From assembly GCA_018064305.1 (NCBI GenBank), contig JAGHVP010000009.1, positions 1 through 6,797 on the forward strand: 6,797 bases of DNA, given 5' to 3'. The notes beneath the pieces are model-generated. The model did no database searches. It was not told the DNA's origin and was given only the letters and a program-made list of their open reading frames with translations. Shown here one piece after another: positions 1 through 6,694 of this stretch. This DNA comes from Candidatus Equibacterium intestinale. Lineage in GTDB: Bacteria > Bacteroidota > Bacteroidia > Bacteroidales > UBA932. The stretch's first letter is position 1; every line of letters starts with the position of its first letter. The position numbers and the translations under genes were made by a program.

Positions 1-2
1 AC

Positions 3-10
3 TATATTTG
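3..10 (+). promoter_or_regulatory. Bacteroidales-type -7 promoter element upstream of pdxA
   Basis: The bases TATATTTG match the Bacteroides sigma-ABfr -7 consensus TAnnTTTG exactly. The element ends 20 bases before the pdxA ATG, so transcription would start roughly at position 15-18 and leave a short leader. The partner -33 element (TTTG) would lie off the left edge and cannot be checked. It is the only good match I noticed in front of any gene here, which fits a promoter driving pdxA and perhaps the following genes. A single 8-base match could arise by chance. Confidence 0.5.
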
Positions 11-19
11 TAGACTAAT

Positions 20-30
20 CAAAGGAAAAT
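20..30 (+). promoter_or_regulatory. Purine-rich ribosome binding region of pdxA
   Basis: The bases AAAGGAAAAT lie directly before the ATG at 31, with the AAGG core about six bases upstream. This is the most Shine-Dalgarno-like leader in the window; the other five starts have weak or no such motif, as is usual in Bacteroidota. It supports the chosen pdxA start. Confidence 0.45.
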
Positions 31-1113
31 ATGTCAAAAACAATTACAATAGGCATCACCCACGGTGATATCAACGGTATAGGCTACGAAGTCATTGTGA
101 AAGCGCTTGCAGACCAGCACATAACCGACATGTTTGTCCCTGTCATCTACGGATCGTCAAAACTTTTCGCCCACAATAAGAAACTTGTCCCCGATACCGA
201 AAATATCAGCACCAACCTGATTACCACGGTAAAGGATGCCAAGGCAAGGCGTATCAACATAATCAACTGCGTCCCCGAATCGTACAACATCGAGTTCGGA
301 AAAGCCACCAAGGAGAGCGCAGAGGCGGCTATGATGTCGCTGAAGGCTGCGGTGGAAGACCTCAAGGCGGGCAACATCGATGCACTGGTGACAGCTCCGT
401 TCAACAAGCAGTCGATGGCAGACGCCGGGTTCCAGTTCGTGGGACATACAGAATATCTTTCAAGCCAGTTCCCCGACAGCAGGGGGCTGATGTTCCTCTG
501 CAGCGACACAGTGAAGGTGGGAGTGGCCACAAACCATACGCCGCTCGCAAAGGTGGCTGAAGTGCTGAATCCTGAAATGATAGTGGAAAAGCTCGAGGTC
601 ATGAATGACTCTCTCAAGAGAGACTTCATGGTTGAAAAACCCAGGATAGCAGTGCTCGGTCTGAATCCTCACGCAGGTGACGGCGGGCTGCTGGGTAAGG
701 AAGAGCAGGAGATCATTGTACCGGCACTTGAGATGGCCAGGGAGAAAGGTCTGCTGGCTTTCGGCCCCTATCCCGCAGACGGGTTCTTCGGCACAGGCCA
801 GTACACCAAGTTCGATGCAGTGCTTGCCATGTATCACGACCAGGGGCTTATCCCTTTCAAGACTATCGCCTTCGAACGCGGAGTGAACTACACTGCAGGC
901 CTTCCTGTAGTGCGTACATCGGTCGATCATGGTACCGGCTATGACATCGCCGGCAAGAACATGGCCGACCCGCAGTCTATGAGATGGGCCATCTATCTGG
1001 CGATAGATATTGTCAAAAACCGACAGATTTATGATGAAATAACTGCCAACCCGCTCAAAATAAAGGTGTTCGAAACCAAGAGCGCGCCCGACAGAAGTTA
1101 TCTTCCCGAATAA
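31..1113 (+). CDS. pdxA: 4-hydroxythreonine-4-phosphate dehydrogenase PdxA
   Basis: Cytosolic NAD-dependent enzyme of the DXP-dependent vitamin B6 pathway. It oxidises 4-phosphohydroxy-L-threonine, and the product is condensed by PdxJ to pyridoxine 5'-phosphate. The 360-residue product keeps the three metal-binding histidines at H169 (NHTPL), H214 (GLNPHAG) and H269 (MYHDQGL). Their spacing equals that of E. coli H166, H211 and H266. The substrate-binding GHTE is at 138-141, and the C-terminal RTSVDHGT block is also present. It is about 30 residues longer than E. coli PdxA (329), mostly through extra residues in the N-terminal third and a charged C-terminal tail. The N-terminal signature reads THGDINGIGYE (10-20) where proteobacterial enzymes have TPGDPAGIGPE-like residues; this is probably clade variation. 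The ATG at 31 follows a good ribosome-binding region and a promoter-like element. The next gene, 12 bases downstream, encodes a PLP enzyme. Alternatives within the PdxA family (PdxA2, other 4-carbon acid substrates) are less likely. Confidence 0.95.
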   Translation: MSKTITIGITHGDINGIGYEVIVKALADQHITDMFVPVIYGSSKLFAHNKKLVPDTENISTNLITTVKDAKARRINIINCVPESYNIEFGKATKESAEAAMMSLKAAVEDLKAGNIDALVTAPFNKQSMADAGFQFVGHTEYLSSQFPDSRGLMFLCSDTVKVGVATNHTPLAKVAEVLNPEMIVEKLEVMNDSLKRDFMVEKPRIAVLGLNPHAGDGGLLGKEEQEIIVPALEMAREKGLLAFGPYPADGFFGTGQYTKFDAVLAMYHDQGLIPFKTIAFERGVNYTAGLPVVRTSVDHGTGYDIAGKNMADPQSMRWAIYLAIDIVKNRQIYDEITANPLKIKVFETKSAPDRSYLPE

Positions 1114-1125
1114 TTATTTAAAGAT

Positions 1126-2781
1126 ATGTCTTCTACTGACAAAAAAATTTACCTGTTTACAGACGGTGCCTGTTCCGGCAACCCCGGTCCCGGCGGTTAT
1201 GGTGTGATCCTCCGCTGCGGCGACCATGAAAAAGAGATGAGTGGAGGCTTTGCCGATACTACAAACAACAGAATGGAGCTTCTGGCTGTGATTGTTGGAC
1301 TTGAGGCCATCAAGATAGACAATGCAGAGGTCGAGGTATGGAGCGACTCTTCATACGTGGTCAATGCCATAACCAAGGGCTGGCTCGAGAACTGGGTCAA
1401 GACAGATTTCGCCAAGAAGGCCAATCCGGATCTCTGGAAAAGGTTCCTCCCTGTATACAGGAAACACAGAGTGACTTTCCACTGGCTGAAGGGGCACGCA
1501 GGCCATCCCGAGAACGAGCGCTGCGACGCTCTTGCAGTGGCTGCATATCAGAAGTTCATTGCCGGCGGCACATGTGATGCTGCTGCAAAAGGCTGTCCTT
1601 TCGACGAATACATCGACCGCCACGGCACATATTCAATCAAATACGACAAGCTCAAAGAGCTTTTCGGCCGCGACGACCTCACATCCCTCTGGATTGCGGA
1701 TATGGATTTCAAGTCGCCGCAGTGTGTGCATGATGCAATATGTGACTACCTCAGCACTGGTTCCTACGGATACAGCGTGGAGCCATGCGAGCTTTTCGAG
1801 GCTGTACGCGACTGGCTCGGCAAGGAGCACGGGTGGAAGATAGACCACGACTGGTTCTGCTTCATCCCCGGCATCGTAAGAGGTATTGCCTATGCAGTCA
1901 ATTTCTTCACGGAAAAGGGAGACAAGATTGTGGTTCAGTCGCCTGTTTACTATCCTTTCACCAACGTTCCCGAGGGCAACGGCAGGGTAGTGCTGCGCAA
2001 CCCCTTGAAGGGCAATGAGATGGATTTCGACAACCTGGAGAAGCTCCTTACAGAGAACGATCCTGTCAAGATGCTGATCCTCTGCAACCCTCACAACCCC
2101 GGAGGATTCATCTGGACAAAAGAGCAGCTTGCAAAGCTTGCACATATCTGCAAGAAGCACAATGCCATCGTTGTTTCCGATGAGATCCACAGCGACCTCT
2201 ATCTCTGGGGCAACGAGCATATTCCGTTCGCAACCGTAAGTGAAGAGGCAGCTTCCTGCAGCATCACTTTCGGCGCGCCGAGCAAGACATTCAATATCCC
2301 CGGATTCGCCACATCATACTGCCTCGTTCCCAACGAAACACTGCGCGTCCCATTCTACAAATGGCTTACCGCCAATGAGTTCAATGTTCCTACCATTATC
2401 CCTTCACTGGCTGCCATAACTGCATACCGCAACTGCAAGGGATGGAGAGACAGCGCTCTGAGATATATCGAGTCGAACATCATATACCTGGAAGAGAAAT
2501 TCGCCGCATTCAAGGATCCCGACGGAGTTCAGTGGATTAAGCCCGTCCGTCCCGAGGCATCGTTCCTCGTATGGCTGGACTGCCGCCATCTGCTGGCTCA
2601 TCTGGCAGGCAAGGCAGAGGACAAGCTCACACTGAAAGACCAGCCTCTGCTGGTGGATTATTTCGTGAACACGCTGCGCCTGGCGCTCAATGACGGTACG
2701 ATGTTCGGTCCGGAGGGCGTGGGCTACATGAGAATGAATGTGGCATGCCCCAGGAAGCTGCTTGAATTCCCTCTGAAATAG
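1126..2781 (+). CDS. rnhA: Fusion protein: ribonuclease HI + MalY/PatB-type PLP-dependent C-S lyase/aminotransferase
   Basis: One 551-codon frame carries two complete enzymes. Residues 1-145 are ribonuclease HI, which cuts the RNA strand of RNA-DNA hybrids. The start signature TDGACSGNPGPGGYG (12-26), catalytic D13, E51 (NNRMEL), D74 and D134, and H124 in KGHAGHPENERCD are all present. The tryptophan-rich basic handle is at about 85-104. Residues 157-551 are a fold-type I PLP enzyme of the MalY/PatB (cystathionine beta-lyase-like) family. It opens with FDEYIDRHGTYSIKYD and WIADMDF, then has CNPHNPGG (320-327), D352 in SDEIHSD to pair with the pyridine nitrogen, the PLP lysine K387 in APSKTFNIPGF, and carboxylate-binding R536. 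The roughly 12-residue linker contains no ATG; an in-frame GTG at 1537 lies inside the RNase part and has no clear ribosome-binding site. The gene follows pdxA by 12 bases, so a PLP-pathway gene precedes a PLP user. The substrate of the second half (cystathionine, cysteine, or an amino acid for transamination) cannot be told from sequence. Confidence 0.93.
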   Translation: MSSTDKKIYLFTDGACSGNPGPGGYGVILRCGDHEKEMSGGFADTTNNRMELLAVIVGLEAIKIDNAEVEVWSDSSYVVNAITKGWLENWVKTDFAKKANPDLWKRFLPVYRKHRVTFHWLKGHAGHPENERCDALAVAAYQKFIAGGTCDAAAKGCPFDEYIDRHGTYSIKYDKLKELFGRDDLTSLWIADMDFKSPQCVHDAICDYLSTGSYGYSVEPCELFEAVRDWLGKEHGWKIDHDWFCFIPGIVRGIAYAVNFFTEKGDKIVVQSPVYYPFTNVPEGNGRVVLRNPLKGNEMDFDNLEKLLTENDPVKMLILCNPHNPGGFIWTKEQLAKLAHICKKHNAIVVSDEIHSDLYLWGNEHIPFATVSEEAASCSITFGAPSKTFNIPGFATSYCLVPNETLRVPFYKWLTANEFNVPTIIPSLAAITAYRNCKGWRDSALRYIESNIIYLEEKFAAFKDPDGVQWIKPVRPEASFLVWLDCRHLLAHLAGKAEDKLTLKDQPLLVDYFVNTLRLALNDGTMFGPEGVGYMRMNVACPRKLLEFPLK

Positions 2782-2793
2782 GTCCCCTCTACA

Positions 2794-3777
2794 ATGAAAA
2801 AGACAATCCAGAAGATAGGTGTGCTGACTTCCGGCGGGGATGCTCCCGGAATGAACGCGGCAATCCGTGCCGTGGTGCGCACTGCAATGTTCTACAAGCT
2901 TGAGGTGGTTGGTATCCGCAGAGGATACAAGGGAATGCTGGAGAAGGATTTCGTTCCCATGCAGAGCCAGTCTGTATCAAAGATACTGGCGCTTGGCGGC
3001 ACTATCCTTCAGACTTCCCGCTGCCCCGAGTTCAAGGAGCTGGAATTCCGCAGGCAGGCTCTTGCAAACCTGCAGGAAGAGGGGATAGATGCTCTGGTGG
3101 TGATTGGCGGCGACGGCTCGTTCCGCGGTGCGAATGACATCTGGAAGGATTTCGGATTCCCTGTTGTGGGAATACCTGCCACAATAGACAATGATATTTT
3201 CGGCACCGACTTCACAATCGGTTTCGATACAGCCATCAACACCGCCATGGAGGCGATAGACAAGATCAGGGACACGGCGCACAGCCACGACATGGTATTC
3301 TTCGTCGAGGTCATGGGGCGTGATGCCGGATTCATTGCGCTTAACACAGGTATCGCAACCGGTGCCGAGGTGACTCTCGTTCCCGAGATTCAGAACGATA
3401 TGGATTCTCTCTGCAACTATCTACAGATAGGCCGCCGTAAGAACAAGACTTCAGGCATCATTGTGGTGGCCGAAGGCGGACATCTCGGCAGTGCTGCAGA
3501 GGTTGCAGCCCAGGTGAAGGAGCGTATCCCCAATTACGAGACCCGTGTCACCACCCTGGGACATATCCAGCGGGGCGGCTCGCCCAGCTGCAACGACCGC
3601 GTCCTTGCAAGTATCTACGGATATGAAGCAGTAGGCGCGCTTCTCGACGGCCGCAGCGGTGTGATGGTGGGGCGCGTGAACGCAAAGACTGTCTTCACTC
3701 CGTTCGACGAAGCAATCAGCAAACATAACCAGATAGACCGTTCTTGGTATGAAATCACCAAGATCCTAAGTGTATAA
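2794..3777 (+). CDS. pfkA: ATP-dependent 6-phosphofructokinase
   Basis: Cytosolic glycolytic enzyme that phosphorylates fructose 6-phosphate to the 1,6-bisphosphate. Its 327 residues are close to E. coli PfkA (320). Visible motifs in order are the nucleotide-binding TSGGDAPGMNAAIR (12-25); GGDGS (105-109), with D107 and G108; TIDND (130-134), with the proton acceptor D132; MGRDAG (174-179); and the family signature running from R251 to R269 around LGHIQRGG. Glycine at 108 is the mark of ATP-dependent enzymes, whereas pyrophosphate-dependent relatives have aspartate there. The residue before TIDND is alanine rather than the lysine typical of the pyrophosphate type, so ATP is the likely donor. 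The ATG lies 12 bases after the previous stop with no Shine-Dalgarno motif, so co-transcription is likely. Valine codons are about half GTG, in contrast to the next gene. Confidence 0.96.
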   Translation: MKKTIQKIGVLTSGGDAPGMNAAIRAVVRTAMFYKLEVVGIRRGYKGMLEKDFVPMQSQSVSKILALGGTILQTSRCPEFKELEFRRQALANLQEEGIDALVVIGGDGSFRGANDIWKDFGFPVVGIPATIDNDIFGTDFTIGFDTAINTAMEAIDKIRDTAHSHDMVFFVEVMGRDAGFIALNTGIATGAEVTLVPEIQNDMDSLCNYLQIGRRKNKTSGIIVVAEGGHLGSAAEVAAQVKERIPNYETRVTTLGHIQRGGSPSCNDRVLASIYGYEAVGALLDGRSGVMVGRVNAKTVFTPFDEAISKHNQIDRSWYEITKILSV

Positions 3778-3803
3778 TCCAAAAATCATTATATAACCAA
3801 ATT

Positions 3804-4505
3804 ATGAAAAAGTATTTTGCAGAATTCATCGGAACACTTGTTCTGACACTCCTCGGCTGCGGTACAGCAGTTTTCGTAGGTTGCGGTGAACCTGCCGGCG
3901 TATTTGCTACAGCTGCTGCATTCGGCCTTTCAGTAATCGCCATGGCTTACACTATCGGCGGTATCAGCGGTTGCCACATCAATCCTGCCATCACTTTCGG
4001 TGTCGCCCTCAGCAAGAGAATGACATGGAAAGACGCTTGTGGATACTGGGTAGGTCAGTTCCTCGGCGGTATCGCAGGTGCTGCAATCCTCTATTGGATC
4101 TGCTCTGCAACAGGTGCACCCGGTGCAATGGGTGATCCCGCAGGTCTCGGAACAAACGGCATTGCAAATGCCGGCGGTGTATGCGGCGCTCTCCTCGTAG
4201 AGGTTATCGCTACATTCCTCTTTGTCCTTGTTGTTCTCGGTACAACTGATTCAGAGAAAGGCGCAGGCAACCTCGCAGGTCTTGCAATCGGTCTTTCACT
4301 GGTTCTCATCCACCTCGTATGCATCAACCTTACAGGTACTTCAGTTAACCCTGCACGTTCATTCGGCCCCGCGCTCGTCGGAGGGGGTGAGGCTCTCGCA
4401 AACGTATGGGTGTTCATCGTTGCTCCTCTCGCAGGCGGCGCACTTGCAGCTCTTGTATGGAACTGCCTTGCAAAACCCTGCTGCTGCAAAAAAGAGAACA
4501 AATAA
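3804..4505 (+). CDS. aqpZ: AqpZ-type aquaporin (water channel)
   Basis: Inner-membrane channel of the MIP family, 233 residues, matching the family's usual size. Six hydrophobic segments lie at about 8-26, 33-55, 78-99, 126-147, 156-176 and 199-221. The two pore half-helices carry NPA at 60-62 (CHINPAITFG) and 182-184 (TSVNPARSFGPA). Aligning by eye with E. coli AqpZ gives a selectivity filter of F40, H170, T179 and R185, identical to AqpZ (F, H, T, R). This means a narrow, water-selective pore rather than a glycerol facilitator. The C-terminus ends with a small cysteine cluster (CCC at 226-228) before a lysine-rich tail. The ATG lies 26 bases after pfkA in an A/T-rich gap with no clear ribosome-binding motif. 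Codon usage differs from the neighbours: only one of 21 valines uses GTG, and leucine is mostly CTC or CTT. This suggests high expression or separate ancestry. The nearest alternative, GlpF, would normally show a glycine and a wider filter. Confidence 0.95.
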   Translation: MKKYFAEFIGTLVLTLLGCGTAVFVGCGEPAGVFATAAAFGLSVIAMAYTIGGISGCHINPAITFGVALSKRMTWKDACGYWVGQFLGGIAGAAILYWICSATGAPGAMGDPAGLGTNGIANAGGVCGALLVEVIATFLFVLVVLGTTDSEKGAGNLAGLAIGLSLVLIHLVCINLTGTSVNPARSFGPALVGGGEALANVWVFIVAPLAGGALAALVWNCLAKPCCCKKENK

Positions 4506-4508
4506 TTG

Positions 4509-6104
4509 ATGAAGAAGAAAAGACTGCTGCTCGGAGATGAAGCAATAGCAATGGGCGCCATAAACGCCGGTATTGTTGGAGTTTATGCATATCCGGGCAC
4601 CCCTTCTACAGAAATAACTGAATTTATTCAGAATAGTCCCGCGGCAAAAGACAACAACGTCTTCTGCCGTTGGTGCACTAATGAGAAGACCGCAATGGAG
4701 GCCGCTCTCGGAGTCTCTTATGTAGGCCGCCGTTCTATCGTGTGCATGAAGCACGTGGGTATGAATGTGGCCGCCGATCCGTTCATGAACGGAGCTATGG
4801 CGGGCGCAAACGGCGGACTGATAGTGATTGTGGCAGACGACCCCTCGATGCACTCTTCCCAAGGAGAACAGGATACACGTTTCTACGGCAAGTTCGCCCT
4901 CGTCCCCACACTCGAGCCCTCGAACCAGCAGGAGGCATACGACATGATGGAGTATGGCTTCAAGCTCAGCGAAGAGCGCGACATCCCTGTGCTGATGAGA
5001 GTTACCACACGTATGGCGCACAGCCGTGCAGTGGTTGAGTATGACGATGCCATAGAGCCCCGCAGAGAACTCTGCAATCCCAAGAATCCTGCTTCATGGA
5101 TACTTCTCCCTGCAAATGCACGCAAGAAGTACCCCGTCCTCATAGACAATTACACCCACCTCGGGCAGGTGGCGTGTGAAAGTGGTTATAACCGCTATTT
5201 CGACGGTGCCGACAAGAGCCTTGGCATTGTGGCCTGCGGAATAGCCTATAACTATCTCCGTGAGAATGTAGGGGACGACTGCAGGTATCCTGTTCTGAAG
5301 ATATCCCAGTATCCTCTTCCAAAGGACCTTGTCCGCAGGATGGCTGCTGAATGCAGCACCATACTTGTAATGGAAGAAGGGCAGCCGTTCGTGGAAGAGC
5401 AGATCCAGGGAATACTGCCTCACGGCTGTACGGTGAAAGGCCGTCTTACCGGTGATCTGCCCCGCACGGGAGAACTTACTCCCGACTGTGTGCGTGCTTC
5501 CCTCGGGATGCAGCCTCATGAGACATTCGCACCGGCTGAGAACGTTGTGCCCCGTCCTCCCGCACTCTGCCAGGGATGCGGCCACCGTGACCTCTACAAT
5601 GCACTGAACAGGGCGATGGAGAAATTTGAAGACCACAAGGTGTTCAGCGACATCGGCTGCTACACACTTGGTGCGCTTCCTCCGTTCCGTGCAATCAGTT
5701 CATGCATCGATATGGGTGCTTCAATCACAATGGCTAAAGGCGCCGCCGACGCCGGACTGTATCCTGCAGTGGCGGTGATAGGAGACTCCACTTTCACACA
5801 TTCAGGCATCACAGGCCTGCTTGACGCGGCAAACTGCAACGCCGACATCGTGGTTGTCATATCAGACAATATCACCACAGGCATGACAGGCGGTCAGAAT
5901 TCCGCCGGCACAGGCAAGCTTGAGCAGATCTGCATGGCAGTGGGTGTGGCACCGGAGCATGTCCGCGTGGTGATTCCCCTGCCGAAGAATATGGATGAGA
6001 TAAGCAGGGTTATCGACGAAGAGATAGCGTATCATGGCACTTCAGTGATAATCTCGCGCAGAGAGTGCATCCAGACAGCGAAACGCCACCTTAAAAACAA
6101 ATAG
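4509..6104 (+). CDS. iorA: Indolepyruvate:ferredoxin oxidoreductase alpha subunit IorA, without ferredoxin domain
   Basis: Large, thiamine-diphosphate-binding subunit of a 2-oxoacid oxidoreductase that decarboxylates aryl pyruvates (from tryptophan, phenylalanine, tyrosine) to aryl-acetyl-CoA. The N-terminal pyrimidine-binding domain has YPGTPSTEI (28-36) and the glutamate E59 in TNEKTAMEAA, followed by MKHVGMNVAADPF. The C-terminal domain has LCQGCGHRDLY (353-363) and the ThDP/metal motif GDSTF (425-429) to SDN (452-454). The protein has 531 residues and ends with ISRRECIQTAKRHLKNK. Well-known archaeal IorA proteins run to about 620-650 residues because of a C-terminal pair of 4Fe-4S clusters; none of those CxxCxxC motifs is present here. 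The stop is clean and iorB follows after 5 bases, so this looks like a natural short form rather than a frameshift. I chose the ATG at 4509 over an in-frame TTG at 4506 that directly abuts the aquaporin stop. Confidence 0.93.
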   Translation: MKKKRLLLGDEAIAMGAINAGIVGVYAYPGTPSTEITEFIQNSPAAKDNNVFCRWCTNEKTAMEAALGVSYVGRRSIVCMKHVGMNVAADPFMNGAMAGANGGLIVIVADDPSMHSSQGEQDTRFYGKFALVPTLEPSNQQEAYDMMEYGFKLSEERDIPVLMRVTTRMAHSRAVVEYDDAIEPRRELCNPKNPASWILLPANARKKYPVLIDNYTHLGQVACESGYNRYFDGADKSLGIVACGIAYNYLRENVGDDCRYPVLKISQYPLPKDLVRRMAAECSTILVMEEGQPFVEEQIQGILPHGCTVKGRLTGDLPRTGELTPDCVRASLGMQPHETFAPAENVVPRPPALCQGCGHRDLYNALNRAMEKFEDHKVFSDIGCYTLGALPPFRAISSCIDMGASITMAKGAADAGLYPAVAVIGDSTFTHSGITGLLDAANCNADIVVVISDNITTGMTGGQNSAGTGKLEQICMAVGVAPEHVRVVIPLPKNMDEISRVIDEEIAYHGTSVIISRRECIQTAKRHLKNK

Positions 6105-6109
6105 TTCCG

Positions 6110-6685
6110 ATGAAGAAGGATATAATACTGACTGGTGTGGGAGGACAAGGCATCCTTTCCATCGCAACTGTAATAGGCCAGGCTGCCATTCAGGAGAACC
6201 TCTACATCAAACAGGCAGAGGTCCACGGTATGAGTCAGCGTGGCGGAGACGTGCAGTCTAACCTGCGCATCTCTTCCAGTCCCATTGCATCTGACCTGAT
6301 TGCAAGGGGCGGAGCCGATCTGGTTATCTCTCTCGAGCCCATGGAGGCTCTGCGCTACAGGCACTATCTTGCAAAGGACGGATGGATTGTGACCAATGTC
6401 ACACCGTTTGTCAACATCCCGAACTATCCCGATATCGAAAAGGTTCTGGATGAACTACGTGCAATGCAGAATGTGATTCTTCTGGATGTGGATGCTGTTG
6501 CCAAAGAGGCGGGCAATCCGCGTGGGAGCAACATTGTGCTCCTTGGTGCCTGCAGCCATCTGCTGGGCATCAGCAGCGAAAGGTTCGAAGAGGGAATCCG
6601 CGGCATTTTCGCCCGCAAGGGAGAGGAGATGGTAGAGGCCAACCTCAAGGCTTTCCGTGCCGGTCAGGCTGCTGCAGTAAAATAA
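6110..6685 (+). CDS. iorB: Indolepyruvate:ferredoxin oxidoreductase beta subunit IorB
   Basis: Small gamma-type subunit that pairs with IorA; it forms part of the active site for 2-oxoacid and CoA handling. The 191-residue length fits the family (about 190-200). Clear motifs are GVGGQG (9-14), the family hallmark EVHGMSQRGGDVQSNLRI (37-54), and GNPRGSNIVLLGA toward the C-terminus. The ATG lies 5 bases after the iorA stop with no Shine-Dalgarno motif, so coupled translation from iorA is likely. It is the last gene of the + strand series; its stop faces the stop of a convergent gene 9 bases away. With no ferredoxin domain in the partner, electrons must leave through a separate carrier not encoded here. 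Confidence 0.95.
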   Translation: MKKDIILTGVGGQGILSIATVIGQAAIQENLYIKQAEVHGMSQRGGDVQSNLRISSSPIASDLIARGGADLVISLEPMEALRYRHYLAKDGWIVTNVTPFVNIPNYPDIEKVLDELRAMQNVILLDVDAVAKEAGNPRGSNIVLLGACSHLLGISSERFEEGIRGIFARKGEEMVEANLKAFRAGQAAAVK

Positions 6686-6694
6686 TAGAAACTA

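Noticed and set aside
1537..1539. Possible internal GTG start for a separately translated PatB protein
   Set aside because: It lies within the RNase HI C-terminal helix, has no convincing ribosome-binding motif, and the frame is open and coding-like on both sides. A single fused product is simpler.
1540..1620. Fusion caused by an assembly or sequencing error
   Set aside because: No stop codon or leftover second start is visible in a neighbouring register that a single indel would restore, and the reading frame is smooth with sensible codons through the linker. It cannot be fully excluded without reads.
2794..3777. Pyrophosphate-dependent phosphofructokinase
   Set aside because: The motif is GGDGS with glycine at 108 rather than aspartate, and the residue before TIDND is alanine rather than lysine, both pointing to ATP use.
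3778..3803. Promoter in the A/T-rich gap before the aquaporin gene
   Set aside because: No TAnnTTTG or TTTG element is present in the 26 bases or just upstream; A/T richness alone fits a Bacteroidota translation start region.
4506..4508. TTG as start of iorA
   Set aside because: It directly abuts the aquaporin stop and the next codon is ATG; using ATG at 4509 gives the normal MKKKR start.
4359..5021. Long open frames on the - strand, such as this one and those at 1633-2220 and 5094-5636
   Set aside because: They lie opposite clearly identified genes, have no family resemblance, and are rich in Cys, His, Ser and Arg as expected of antisense readings of G/C-ending codons.
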